From positions 1 to 11,825 of the forward strand of contig CALMRM010000194.1 of assembly GCA_937871605.1 (NCBI GenBank): a stretch of DNA of 11,825 nucleotides. Direction: 5' to 3'. The translations under genes were made by a program, and so were the position numbers. This document shows positions 1-8,154 of the stretch, piece by piece. Each line of letters opens with the position of its first letter. Positions within the stretch are counted from its first letter, which is position 1. The stretch comes from an uncultured Terriglobus sp. Its GTDB lineage: Bacteria; Acidobacteriota; Terriglobia; Terriglobales; Acidobacteriaceae. A model generated the notes under the pieces. The model saw only the letters and a program-made list of their open reading frames with translations, had not been told where the DNA came from and ran no database searches.

Positions 1-1
1 T

Positions 2-733
2 GACGTTTCGCTTCGCTTGGAGCAGGAACTTCGACAGGAGTTGGAGCGAGACAAACTAGAAGAAGAGGCACAGGCCGCAGGCGAGGCTGTGGGCCAGACC
101 CGGCAGGTGCTGCGGGCGCTCGCAGCGGGTTTAATGGCCAGTCAGGAGCAGGAGCGCCGACGCAGCGCGCGCGAGCTGCACGACGACATTGGCCAGCAGG
201 TCGCAGCACTTGCCATGCTTGTCGATCGAACCGAGAACGACGCAAACGAGATGGTGCGAAGCCGGCTTCAGCGCATTGCAGCGGATCTGCGGAAAACGTC
301 GCACATGCTGCACCCCGCGATCTTGGAAGACCTCGGGATCGCTGCGGCTCTGGATACGCTGGTCGAGCAGGAGCGGGAGAACGCCCGTGACGTTCACCTT
401 TCCTGCTCGCTGGACTCCAAGTGGGCTGTACCTCCTGATGTGGCAACGACACTGTACCGCATCGCACAGGAGGCTCTCCGCAATGCGGCGAAGCACGCAC
501 CCGGATCGGGTGTACAGCTGTCACTCTGGCGCGAGGGCAAGCAACTGGTGCTGCAGATTCAGGATGACGGGCCGGGCTTCTCCCTTGCGGATGTGAAGAG
601 CAGAGGCGGGTTGGGTCTTATTAGCATGCAGGAACGTGCATCCGCTGTAGGCGGTACTTTAACCCTCTCCACACGACCTGGGGAAGGCACTGTGCTGATT
701 GCAGAAACTCCGCTGGATGGGTCGACGTACTAG
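2..733 (+). CDS. Sensor histidine kinase, NarL/DegS (HisKA_3) type, C-terminal part, 5' partial
   Basis: This is the catalytic half of a two-component sensor kinase that autophosphorylates on histidine and passes the phosphate to a response regulator. The frame is open to the left edge, so the true start and any sensor domain lie outside; the TTG at 17 is only the first start-like codon inside. Counting from that codon, residues 1-50 are rich in E, Q, R and L and probably form a coiled coil. The HisKA_3 H-box reads RELHDDIGQQ, with the phospho-accepting His codon at 179-181. The HATPase_c domain follows: N-box LYRIAQEALRNAAKH with Asn at 482-484, G1 box DDGPGF near residues 183-188, and G2 box GGLGL near 197-201. 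HisKA_3 kinases usually pair with LuxR-type DNA-binding regulators. Here the next gene is only a receiver domain, so the partner is uncertain. The stop is TAG at 731-733. Family assignment is firm; the signal sensed is unknown. Confidence 0.93.
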   Translation, partial: DVSLRLEQELRQELERDKLEEEAQAAGEAVGQTRQVLRALAAGLMASQEQERRRSARELHDDIGQQVAALAMLVDRTENDANEMVRSRLQRIAADLRKTSHMLHPAILEDLGIAAALDTLVEQERENARDVHLSCSLDSKWAVPPDVATTLYRIAQEALRNAAKHAPGSGVQLSLWREGKQLVLQIQDDGPGFSLADVKSRGGLGLISMQERASAVGGTLTLSTRPGEGTVLIAETPLDGSTY

Positions 734-742
734 CTTCCCTGT

Positions 743-767
743 GGAATTGAGGAACATTCCCAGTTTT
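743..767 (+). terminator. Weak hairpin plus T-run after the kinase gene
   Basis: Ten nucleotides after the kinase stop, GGAAT (743-747) can pair with ATTCC (756-760) around an 8-nt loop. The sequence CAGTTTT follows. The 5-bp stem is short and AT-leaning, so this is at best a weak intrinsic terminator. If real, it would separate the kinase transcript from the receiver gene. Confidence 0.2.
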
Positions 768-905
768 ATAGCGTGCACCTTCGTCGCTACACTCTGCGCA
801 GCATCACTCTAGATCGAACAACTCTGCATAGACAACGCGTGGAAAGGCTGTGAGCTCAGCCGTCCGCCTTGAGCAGATCTGTGCTTTGCGTACAGAAAGA
901 AGGGA

Positions 906-1406
906 ATGATGAAGGTGAACGTATCCGCTGCTGTCCCTGCCGTGCCCCAGTCCGTAGAGACGGTACACCTCATACGCTCTTCTTGCGATCTGCACGGTCC
1001 AGTCGAGCCACCGCGAGCAGGGTATTCTCCGACGATCCTGTTGGTCGAAGATGACGATGATCTTCGGCTTGTGATGACCTATTTTCTGGAAAGCCTAAGA
1101 TTCACTGTCATCGCCTGCGCCGACGCAGAAGCTGCCACAGCAACGTTTCAGAGAATCCCAACAGTTGACCTGCTGATGACGGATCTCCAGATGCCTGGCC
1201 GTTCCGGTTTGGAGCTCGCCTTTGACCTCGCGGCAGTTAAGCCCTCTCTGCCGGTGCTTATCGTGTCTGGCAGCATATTGCAGGACCGAACCCTGACGGC
1301 AATCCGGCAGCAAGGATGGGCCTTCCTCGCCAAGCCATGCAAATTTGATTCGCTGGTGAGTGTCATTCACTCGCTGCTGAATCCCATATACCCGCTGGCG
1401 GCATGA
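906..1406 (+). CDS. Single-domain response regulator (receiver domain only)
   Basis: This 166-residue protein has a CheY-like receiver domain from about residue 43 to the C-terminus and no output domain. The acidic cluster VEDDDD (47-52) supplies the Mg2+-binding residues. Asp93 in LLMTDLQMPG is the expected phosphorylation site, Ser121 in VSGS takes the conserved Thr/Ser position, and Lys143 in FLAKPC is the conserved lysine. About 40 residues of non-domain sequence precede the receiver. Two adjacent ATGs (906 and 909) follow the purine-rich AAGAAGGG at 897-904; spacing suits 909 slightly better, which would shorten the protein by one residue. It lies 172 nt after the kinase on the same strand, so it may act with it as a phosphate sink, phosphorelay intermediate or protein-protein signalling switch. 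That pairing is inferred from position only. The gene is convergent with the sulfatase. Confidence 0.9.
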   Translation: MMKVNVSAAVPAVPQSVETVHLIRSSCDLHGPVEPPRAGYSPTILLVEDDDDLRLVMTYFLESLRFTVIACADAEAATATFQRIPTVDLLMTDLQMPGRSGLELAFDLAAVKPSLPVLIVSGSILQDRTLTAIRQQGWAFLAKPCKFDSLVSVIHSLLNPIYPLAA

Positions 1407-1553
1407 AGAAGCGGTAAGGCCTAGACCCTACTTTTGCAGGCCTAGGCGGAAGCGGGTGCCTATCAGGAGTCAGGTGTCACACGCGGAGAGGTTCGCATCG
1501 TTATCTGCCGCACGTTCGTGAGCGATGCTTCGTTTGGAATCAACTCAACAGGG

Positions 1554-2978
1554 TCACGGATAGAGTGTGGCACTCTGTATTTCAGCCGACTCACCTGCGT
1601 CCTGCATCAGGGCAAGTAGCTCAGCTTTCAGTTCCTTGGCCTTTGCCAGGTATTCTTTACGACCAGCAAGATTTACAAGCTCGTGCGGGTCGTTCCTCTG
1701 GTCGTATAGTTGCCATTCGATATAGGTCGGGCTTGCAGCCTTCTTTGCGCCGGAAATATCCGCAACGCAGTAGGTCCAGTCCTTGGTACGGATAGCCCGT
1801 GCGGTCATGGATTCGCTGATCTGGATGAGGTGCTTGTTGGGCCAGGCCCTGCGTGCCTCGACGCTGTCCAGCAGCGGTAACAGGTTGTGTCCCTTCCAGG
1901 TGGACGGTGGCGTGAGCCCCGCTGCAGCCAGCAGCGTGGGTGCAAAGTCGATGATGCCGACCAGTTCATGGATCTGCTGTGAACGGTTGAAGCGGGGGCC
2001 GTCTACCAGGAATGGTACGCGCACGCTGCTGTTGTGCGTGGAGCGCTTGTACTCGCCGTTGCGCGTCATAAAGTGGCAGCCATGGTCTGAGAAGAAGACA
2101 AAGATTGTGTTGTCGCGCTGGCCCGTTTCCTCCAGCACTTTGTGCAGGCGGCCGACCGAGGCGTCGATGCTCTCGCAAGCACCGTAGTAGTCGGGCAGTT
2201 GCTGGTGCCAGTCGCCCGGCAAGGCGCGCAGGTCGGGCGGCACATGCGCGTTGATAAACCGCTCTGCAGATCCCTTCGGCCCCACCATGCGGTTCAGGTC
2301 GTTTTGCTGGTGCGGCTCCAGTTGCGAGACAAACAGGAAGAACGGCTTTTCGTGCGCTTGCCGCAAGAAGCGCTCCGCACGGTCGGTGATGAAGTCGACG
2401 CGGTATTGGTCCTTGTAGGTAATCTCCTTGCCGTCTCGATCGTAGATGGTGCCGTAGTACGGATGCGCGGTGTTCTCCAACGCGTTCGCGCCCTCCCACA
2501 GATCCAGAAAGCCGCCACGCCACTCTTCCGGCACTGGACCCGGTCCACCGCCCTCGGGTGCGCCCGGCGCCAGGTGCCACTTGCCGATCAGGTTGGTGCT
2601 GTAACCCGCATTGCGAAACTCTGCCGCAAGCGTGGGCAGGTCCTGCCGCATGCCGGGTCCGTTACGCCATACACCCGTTTCTGTGGCATAGCGGCTGGTG
2701 AACAATACGGAACGTGAGGGTGCGCACACCGGCTGGTTGGTCACGCAGTGCGTGAAGTTGGTGCCACGCTCTGCCATCGCGTCCAGATTGGGCGTCCTGG
2801 TGGAGCTGTTCGCGCCGTTTGCACCGACAAAGTCCCAGCGAAACTGGTCGGACAAAAAGAGAATGACGTTGGGGCGCTGCTTAGGAGCGGCGGTTTGCCC
2901 CTCGGCGGCAGCGGTCAGGGCTGCTCCTGTGGCGGCTGCGGCAAGGCTGCTGTTACGGAGAAAGTCACGACGGTTCAT
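1554..2978 (-). CDS. Tat-exported sulfatase (alkaline phosphatase superfamily, Cys-type)
   Basis: A 474-residue sulfatase that hydrolyses sulfate esters, probably in the periplasm. The N-terminus MNRRDFLRNSSLAAAA is a twin-arginine signal, followed by an Ala-rich hydrophobic stretch to about residue 30. The domain opens with NVILFLSDQ (metal-binding Asp44). CAPSR at 85-89 fits the CxPSR signature, whose Cys85 is converted to formylglycine by a maturase not present in this window. GKWHL (132-136) gives the active-site Lys133 and His135, and FSDHG (296-300) gives Asp298 and His299 for the metal site, with Lys311 after it. All key residues are present and the length is normal. The ATG at 2976-2978 follows an AGAGGA ribosome-binding site at 2983-2988. 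The gene starts 23 nt after the receptor stop, so the two are almost certainly co-transcribed. The substrate cannot be read from sequence; a carbohydrate or aryl sulfate is likely. A phosphonate or phosphodiester hydrolase is a less likely alternative. Confidence 0.95.
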   Translation of the reverse strand: MNRRDFLRNSSLAAAATGAALTAAAEGQTAAPKQRPNVILFLSDQFRWDFVGANGANSSTRTPNLDAMAERGTNFTHCVTNQPVCAPSRSVLFTSRYATETGVWRNGPGMRQDLPTLAAEFRNAGYSTNLIGKWHLAPGAPEGGGPGPVPEEWRGGFLDLWEGANALENTAHPYYGTIYDRDGKEITYKDQYRVDFITDRAERFLRQAHEKPFFLFVSQLEPHQQNDLNRMVGPKGSAERFINAHVPPDLRALPGDWHQQLPDYYGACESIDASVGRLHKVLEETGQRDNTIFVFFSDHGCHFMTRNGEYKRSTHNSSVRVPFLVDGPRFNRSQQIHELVGIIDFAPTLLAAAGLTPPSTWKGHNLLPLLDSVEARRAWPNKHLIQISESMTARAIRTKDWTYCVADISGAKKAASPTYIEWQLYDQRNDPHELVNLAGRKEYLAKAKELKAELLALMQDAGESAEIQSATLYP

Positions 2979-2982
2979 GCAG

Positions 2983-2988
2983 TCCTCT
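2983..2988 (-). promoter_or_regulatory. Ribosome-binding site of the sulfatase
   Basis: AGAGGA on the minus strand lies 4 nt upstream of the sulfatase ATG and inside the 23-nt gap after the receptor stop. It decides the start at 2978 and supports translation from a shared receptor-sulfatase mRNA. Confidence 0.7.
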
Positions 2989-3001
2989 TTGCGCTATGCG
3001 G

Positions 3002-6000
3002 CTAGTAGTAGAACTTCAGGCTGGCCTGCAGTTCGCGTGGGTCGTTGGGGTTGTCACGTGTGGTGCTGATCTGCGCAAAGGTGCTGGGCGACGTGAAGTT
3101 CAGCGTTCCCGGTTGCCCGAAATTTGGCGTGTTGGAGAGGTTGAAGCTTTCCGCACGGAACTCGAAGTAGCGCGACTCGCCAAGGCTGAAGCGCCGGAAA
3201 ACGGACAGATCCAGCCGGCGGAAGGCTGGGCCGCTGACCTGTGCGGGTGGGCCACCCAGGCTGCCGTTCGCGGGGTTGGCAAAGGCCGCTGGGTTCAGGA
3301 ACTGCTGCACGCGGTTGCTGCTGCTGTACAGCGGCTGGCCCGGCACCTTCAGTGCAAAGCAGCCAAGGCCTGCGGCGGTCGTGGTGGTGCAGGCGACGGA
3401 GAACGGCTGGCCGTCTTGCGCGGTCACAATCCAGTTGGCCGACCAACCGCCGGCAAGCGCCGAAGCAACGCCGTGCTGCAGGAAGGGTTTGCTCTTGCCG
3501 AAGGGCAACTCATAGCTGCCGCTGGCGTGCACCACCCGGCGCACATCGATATCGCAGGGTGCATAGTCCGCGTTGATGCCGTACCCGGCGACGTAGGGTG
3601 CGCGGTACGCTCCAATGCCATTGTCCAGCAGGTCGCGCGCGGTGCCCATGCACTTCGACCAGGTGAAGTTACCCAGGAAACTCAGCCCATGGCTGAAGCG
3701 GCGCTCAACCCCTGCCTGCAGCGAGTTGTAGTTGGTCGCTGCCGCCCGCGCGTTGTAGTTGCCGCCCACAGCGAAGGCAGGGAAGAACGAGGAAGTCTTG
3801 ATGTTCGCCGTGGGTGAGAGAATCGTGCTCACCGTGTTGGTGCTGTAGCCCACGAAGGCAAGTGTGTTTGCTGCCACCTGGTACTGCACCTGCAGGTTGT
3901 AGGCCTGGCTGTAGGTCGTCTTTGGATAGCGCGGTTCACCGAACAGCGAGATCGCTCCGAGTGACGCAGTTGCGGCGGTCAGCGGCACATTGGACAAGCC
4001 CAGCGAAAGCGGCCCGACCGAGTTATCTGCAGTCACCGGAGCCACGGAACTGCCGGCCGTGTAGCTGCTGGTGATCTGAAACGGGTAGTTGACCCAGGGG
4101 CTGATGCTGAGGCCGTGGTTCTCATAGCCCTGGTAGAACAGGCCGTAGCCGCCGCGTACCACCAGCCGGGAGAGCGCCTGCAGCGAGAAGCCGACACGCG
4201 GCGCTACGTTGCCCTTCTGCGCGTAACCCATCACGTTGTCCTGGATGGGTGTGAACGCAATGCCGTTGGAAGCCAGCAAGGTCTGGAATGCCATCGGCAC
4301 GTTTGGGACCTGTTTGGCCGGGATGTAAAAGTGCGAGACGCCGTCGGTGCTATCGCCGGTTTGCGCCGGAACGAAGTTTGCAAAGCGGCCAGCGGTTTCC
4401 GTAGGTATCCCAAGGAACTCATACCGCAGGCCGTAGTTCAGCGTGAGGTTTGACGTCGCCTTCCAACTGTCCTGCGCAAAGGCGCCCAGGTACTGCCGCA
4501 GGAGGTTGTAAATGGGCGAGAAGCTGGACGCGGACACGGCGTTCGATCCGCCCAACCCGCGCAGCGTGCCCGCTGTTGGCGTAAGCGGTGCCAGCACGAA
4601 CTGCGCGCGGTCGGTTGAAGCGTCGGTGTTGGCGACGATGGACGTGTAGATGCCGCTATTGGTGAAGCTGCCGCGAGACGTACTGGGCGTGAGCGTGGGG
4701 AACGCGACGTGCTGGTACTCAAAACCGATGCGTAGCTGGTGCTGGTTGCGGTCGATAGAAACATTGTCCGTGAACTGGATGACCTTGCTGGATTTGTCGC
4801 TCGGCAGCGTGCCCGGTGTGCCCAGGTTTGCGAGCTGTCCCATGTTGAACAGCGGCAGGCCGCCGTTGCCAGGCAGTTGCGGTACGCCAGGAATACCGTA
4901 CTGGGCAGGGATGCCAAGCTGGTTGCCGAAGAGGGGCAGGCGTACATCGCGCACGCGGCTGTAGCCCGCGCGGGCTTCGTTCACCAGGTGCGGCGAAAGG
5001 ATGTGCGTCTCGCTGAATGCGATGTTCTGCGACTGCGTTTTGCCGTTACCCGGCCGCGAGGCAGAACCATCTGCAACGCCGGGGAACGGACCTGGGATGA
5101 CCTGGTTCGTATTCACGAAGCTGTAGCGCACAAACGCTGAGTCGCGCTGAGAAAAGTTCTCGTCAAAGCGCACATCGAAGCTGTCGGTCGTCGTGCTATT
5201 GATCGGGCTGGTGACAAAGTTATTCTGCAGCGCGGCGCCGGTGGGTGCGGGATACAGGTTCAGCAGCGCCACGGCGTTGGGTGCAAGCCGCGTTGCGGGC
5301 AGTTGGTTCAACAGCGCCCGCTGTGCCGCGCCATTGAAGTTGGTGGTCGCACCCACCGCACCGCTGTGAAACGGGTCGCGCACATAGCCGCCCGCTGTGC
5401 CGCGCAATCCCGTCACAGTATCAATGCCCGAGGCTGGGATCACTCGCGTCGTGGATGGGTCAAACACGGTTCCAACCGGGAACACCCGACTGAGCGCGTC
5501 GGTCCTGGTGCCCGACTGCAGCGTGATGAGGTCTTGCAGGTTGGTGTAGCCGCTGCTGCGCTCAGCCAGTGTGGGCACGGTGGTGGTGTAGGTGCGCCCC
5601 TGCGCGATGCGCGTGCCCTGGTAATCACCGAAGAAGAACGTGCGATTGTGGCCGTCGTACACGCGCGGGATGACGACTGGGCCACCGATGGCTGCGCCAA
5701 ACTGGTTCTGCCGGAACGCAGGCTTGCTCTGCGCCGGTAGAACAAAGTAGTCCTTCGCGTCCAGTGCGCTGTTGCGAAAGTACTCCCACACGTCGCCGTG
5801 CAGGGCATTTGCGCCTGACTTTGTGCTCACGTTCAGTACCGCTCCGGCGGAGTGGCCAAACTCTGCCGTGTAGGTGCTGGTTTGTACGGTGAACTCGCGC
5901 AACGCATCCGGTGGTGGCAGCACCACATACTGCGACTGGTTCACCAGGTCGGCAATGTCGGCGTTGTCGTCCATGCCGTCCAGCAGATAGTTATTCTGTG

Positions 6001-6592
6001 TGCGGCGTAGGCCGTTGGCTGTGAACGATCCGCTCGCCTCCAAACCGCGGCTGTCGCTTTGTGCGGTTGTAACACCCGGTGAAAGCTGTGCCAGAAAGGT
6101 CGCGTTGCGGCCATTCAGCGGCAGGTCATTGATGGCGCGCTCTTCCACAAGCTGCTGCACACTGGACGAGCGCGTTTCAAGCAGGGGACTGCTGCTGGAA
6201 ACATCGACAGTCTCGCTTGCCGAACCCACTTCCAGTGCTGGAGACAGTTCCACACGCGCCTGGATGTCAATGCGAATGTGCTGCGTTACGCTCCCCTTAA
6301 AGCCCTGATCTGTGATGGTGAGGGTGTACACCCCGATGCGCAACGGATTGAAGGCAAAACTGCCATCGCTGCCGGAGCGCAGCGTTGCGGTAGTCCCTGT
6401 ACTCTCTTCGCGTAGCACGAGCTCCGCGCCTGGCAAGGCGGCCCCGGTGTTGTCATGCACCGCGCCGGAGAGGGAGCCTGTATCGACCTGAGCTTGACTG
6501 CTTGCGGAAAACGCCAACGCAGAGAGCAGGGCGACGGAGATGGCAGGGAAATAACGTGCGCCAGGGCGGCGTACATCTGCAGCAAAGATCAT
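3002..6592 (-). CDS. TonB-dependent receptor with N-terminal carboxypeptidase-regulatory-like domain (acidobacterial Oar-like family)
   Basis: A 1196-residue outer-membrane protein expected to import or bind a large ligand using TonB energy. Residues 1-34 form a Sec signal peptide: basic start, hydrophobic ISVALLSALAF, and likely cleavage after SSQA. Residues 36 to about 120 form a CarboxypepD_reg-like beta domain (GSLSGAVHDNTGAALPGAEL, later GSDGSFAFNPLRIGVYTLTI). The plug follows, with INDLPLNGRN, NYLLDGMDDN and TAEFGHSAGAVLNVSTKSG. The remainder is a long beta-barrel ending in the aromatic strand LQASLKFYY. The domain order and these plug motifs are typical of large acidobacterial receptors. 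The frame stays open upstream to 7354, but that part overlaps the lipoprotein gene in another frame and has no protein-like character. The ATG at 6590-6592 gives the signal peptide and has AAGG 7 nt upstream. No SusD-like lipoprotein is adjacent. The ligand is unknown; the downstream sulfatase suggests a sulfated compound. Confidence 0.93.
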   Translation of the reverse strand: MIFAADVRRPGARYFPAISVALLSALAFSASSQAQVDTGSLSGAVHDNTGAALPGAELVLREESTGTTATLRSGSDGSFAFNPLRIGVYTLTITDQGFKGSVTQHIRIDIQARVELSPALEVGSASETVDVSSSSPLLETRSSSVQQLVEERAINDLPLNGRNATFLAQLSPGVTTAQSDSRGLEASGSFTANGLRRTQNNYLLDGMDDNADIADLVNQSQYVVLPPPDALREFTVQTSTYTAEFGHSAGAVLNVSTKSGANALHGDVWEYFRNSALDAKDYFVLPAQSKPAFRQNQFGAAIGGPVVIPRVYDGHNRTFFFGDYQGTRIAQGRTYTTTVPTLAERSSGYTNLQDLITLQSGTRTDALSRVFPVGTVFDPSTTRVIPASGIDTVTGLRGTAGGYVRDPFHSGAVGATTNFNGAAQRALLNQLPATRLAPNAVALLNLYPAPTGAALQNNFVTSPINSTTTDSFDVRFDENFSQRDSAFVRYSFVNTNQVIPGPFPGVADGSASRPGNGKTQSQNIAFSETHILSPHLVNEARAGYSRVRDVRLPLFGNQLGIPAQYGIPGVPQLPGNGGLPLFNMGQLANLGTPGTLPSDKSSKVIQFTDNVSIDRNQHQLRIGFEYQHVAFPTLTPSTSRGSFTNSGIYTSIVANTDASTDRAQFVLAPLTPTAGTLRGLGGSNAVSASSFSPIYNLLRQYLGAFAQDSWKATSNLTLNYGLRYEFLGIPTETAGRFANFVPAQTGDSTDGVSHFYIPAKQVPNVPMAFQTLLASNGIAFTPIQDNVMGYAQKGNVAPRVGFSLQALSRLVVRGGYGLFYQGYENHGLSISPWVNYPFQITSSYTAGSSVAPVTADNSVGPLSLGLSNVPLTAATASLGAISLFGEPRYPKTTYSQAYNLQVQYQVAANTLAFVGYSTNTVSTILSPTANIKTSSFFPAFAVGGNYNARAAATNYNSLQAGVERRFSHGLSFLGNFTWSKCMGTARDLLDNGIGAYRAPYVAGYGINADYAPCDIDVRRVVHASGSYELPFGKSKPFLQHGVASALAGGWSANWIVTAQDGQPFSVACTTTTAAGLGCFALKVPGQPLYSSSNRVQQFLNPAAFANPANGSLGGPPAQVSGPAFRRLDLSVFRRFSLGESRYFEFRAESFNLSNTPNFGQPGTLNFTSPSTFAQISTTRDNPNDPRELQASLKFYY

Positions 6593-6867
6593 GGGCAGCC
6601 TTGTGTGTTGAAACCGTTGTAGAGGCAGTCGCTGTGTTCCGCGTACTACTGCACAAACGCGCTTCTGGGCGAGGCGACGGTCAACAACAGGAATGCGAGC
6701 ACGCCACAGCGCTACGACCCGCGCGGTCGGGGCGCGGCCCCGGCGTAGTGACTGTGCTGCAGTGCATAGCACCGATGCTAGCCCGGATCTCAGCCCAGTG
6801 CAAGGGCGGTCTGGAGTAAGGCCACACGCCTGAACTGCGAATGGGCGCCGTTTGTCGCGCGCGGGTC
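6593..6867 (-). other. 275-nt intergenic leader of the receptor gene
   Basis: This gap separates the lipoprotein stop from the receptor start on the minus strand. It contains no convincing gene. It holds a GC-rich hairpin at 6728-6742 (CGGGGC, loop GCG, GCCCCG) and a smaller one at 6767-6780 (TAGCA, 4-nt loop, TGCTA). Neither is followed by a T-run on the minus strand. I could not find a good sigma-70 promoter. The gap is long enough to carry its own promoter, so the receptor-sulfatase pair may be transcribed separately from the lipoprotein. Confidence 0.5.
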
Positions 6868-8154
6868 TCACTGATAGGTAAGTTTTAGGTGCCTGCTTAC
6901 GAGCGTTGCGCTGGGCCAGCTGGGCCATGCCGTTGCATCGAGATAGACCAGGAGAGGATTGCCGTTCCCGGTCGCCGGGTCGTTGCCCTCTCCGATGAGG
7001 GTCGGATACAGAAGGGTGTTTGTGCCGTCGGTGATGGCCGCTGTGGCGATGGGGCCAGACCAGGCAAGAAGGCTGCTGCCGTGTTGCATTGCGATCGCCG
7101 TGTTGCCGGTGGTGTAGGCAATCAGGTACTGCTGCGTAGCGGCGTCGTAGAGCACGGAAGGGAAGCTGCCAGCCACACCGATCACGGCGGTGTAGTGTCC
7201 GGAGTTGAGCGCGGCATTGGGGTCGCCACTGGTTGCCGGCTCCGTGAACGCCCCGTTGTAGAACTTTTTGAACAATGCTGGAAACGCTGCTGTGATGCCG
7301 GCGAACGCATCGGCAACGACCGTCGCAAGTGGCGCGCGTGCCACAGCCAGGCACGGCGTTTGGTTGCAGGCGGTGCTCGTCGCCGCCGAGGGATCACGGT
7401 CGCTGTAGAAGACGTAGAGATAGGTATCAGTGGGGTCGGCCGTGGCGGGGTTTGCGATGTGCTGCCCCTTGCCGTCTGCCACAAGGAGGGTGCCACCGCC
7501 AACATCCAGGTTCAGGTTGTTCCCAATGATCGCAGGACGCGTAAGGTACGGCTGTACGATTTCGCCGAGCTTGGTAAAGGTGGCGCCGCCATCCTTTGAG
7601 AAAGCCATGCCGAGCGAAGAATAGGTACAGAAGCCGGATGTGGAACAGCTGCCCCCGTGCACTTCTCCGTGGTAGATGTGCAGGATCCCAGTTGTACCGC
7701 TTGCACTGGTCACCGCCAGCACAGGGCCGCCTCCTGCGTAGTTCTGATCGAAGGTGTAACCGTTCGGGTCGTTGCCGGTGGTGATCTCCGCGGAACAACC
7801 GTACGGCTCGGTAAAGCTTGTGAGGGACCCGCCCAGCCGGTAGGTTCCCTGCGTAGACGGCGTTCCAGCGCAGGCAGGGGAGCTGCGGGCAGCCATGAAG
7901 AAACTGTAGGTTCCACCGTTGAGCAGTACGCCCACAGTTCCATCCGGAGGGCCGTACAGGAAACCCATTGCGGTTCGCTGGGCAGCAGCAAGGAGTGGGC
8001 TTGGCGTGTCGGCCTGTACGCTGAAAACAGTCGGCTGAGGCGCTACGGGAGAAGCGGTGCCACCACCGCAACCCAGAACCGTTGCGCACATGCACAAGGC
8101 AGCATAAGCAATCGTGAGGCGCACGGGCTGAACACTCCTGCCACCAGCATACAT
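6868..8154 (-). CDS. Putative exported lipoprotein with a BNR/Asp-box beta-propeller-like fold
   Basis: A 428-residue secreted protein of unknown exact function. The N-terminus carries a lipoprotein signal: basic residues, hydrophobic LTIAYAALCMCA, then lipobox VLGC with Cys29 as the lipidated residue, followed by a GGG and Pro-rich linker. The body is rich in Gly, Thr and Ser. It has an Asp-box at residues 186-193 (SKDGGATF), the motif found in sialidase-like and other beta-propellers, and LYVFYSDRD, which resembles blades of exported propeller glycosidase-like families. Cysteine pairs such as C170/C176 and the later ACNQTPC suggest disulfides. The start at 8152-8154 is supported by AAGGGA at 8162-8167, 7 nt upstream. 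It lies upstream of the receptor and sulfatase on the same strand, so it may bind or process the same ligand. Catalytic residues could not be identified, and enzyme activity is not claimed. Lipoprotein call is firm; fold is a moderate inference. Confidence 0.82.
   Translation of the reverse strand: MYAGGRSVQPVRLTIAYAALCMCATVLGCGGGTASPVAPQPTVFSVQADTPSPLLAAAQRTAMGFLYGPPDGTVGVLLNGGTYSFFMAARSSPACAGTPSTQGTYRLGGSLTSFTEPYGCSAEITTGNDPNGYTFDQNYAGGGPVLAVTSASGTTGILHIYHGEVHGGSCSTSGFCTYSSLGMAFSKDGGATFTKLGEIVQPYLTRPAIIGNNLNLDVGGGTLLVADGKGQHIANPATADPTDTYLYVFYSDRDPSAATSTACNQTPCLAVARAPLATVVADAFAGITAAFPALFKKFYNGAFTEPATSGDPNAALNSGHYTAVIGVAGSFPSVLYDAATQQYLIAYTTGNTAIAMQHGSSLLAWSGPIATAAITDGTNTLLYPTLIGEGNDPATGNGNPLLVYLDATAWPSWPSATLVSRHLKLTYQ

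Noticed and set aside
1417..1465. AGGCCT/AGGCCT and TAGGC/GCCTA pairings between the receiver and sulfatase genes
   Set aside because: Stems are only 5-6 bp with loops of 10-15 nt and no T-run, so they are too weak to call a terminator.
2996..3817. 273-codon plus-strand open frame opposite the receptor gene
   Set aside because: It is the GC-driven antisense shadow of the receptor; the translation has no recognisable domain and the receptor reading is strongly supported.
6593..7354. In-frame upstream extension of the receptor frame by 254 codons
   Set aside because: Most of it overlaps the lipoprotein gene in another frame, its translation is rich in R, H, C and P with no domain or signal, and the internal ATG at 6592 gives a perfect signal peptide.
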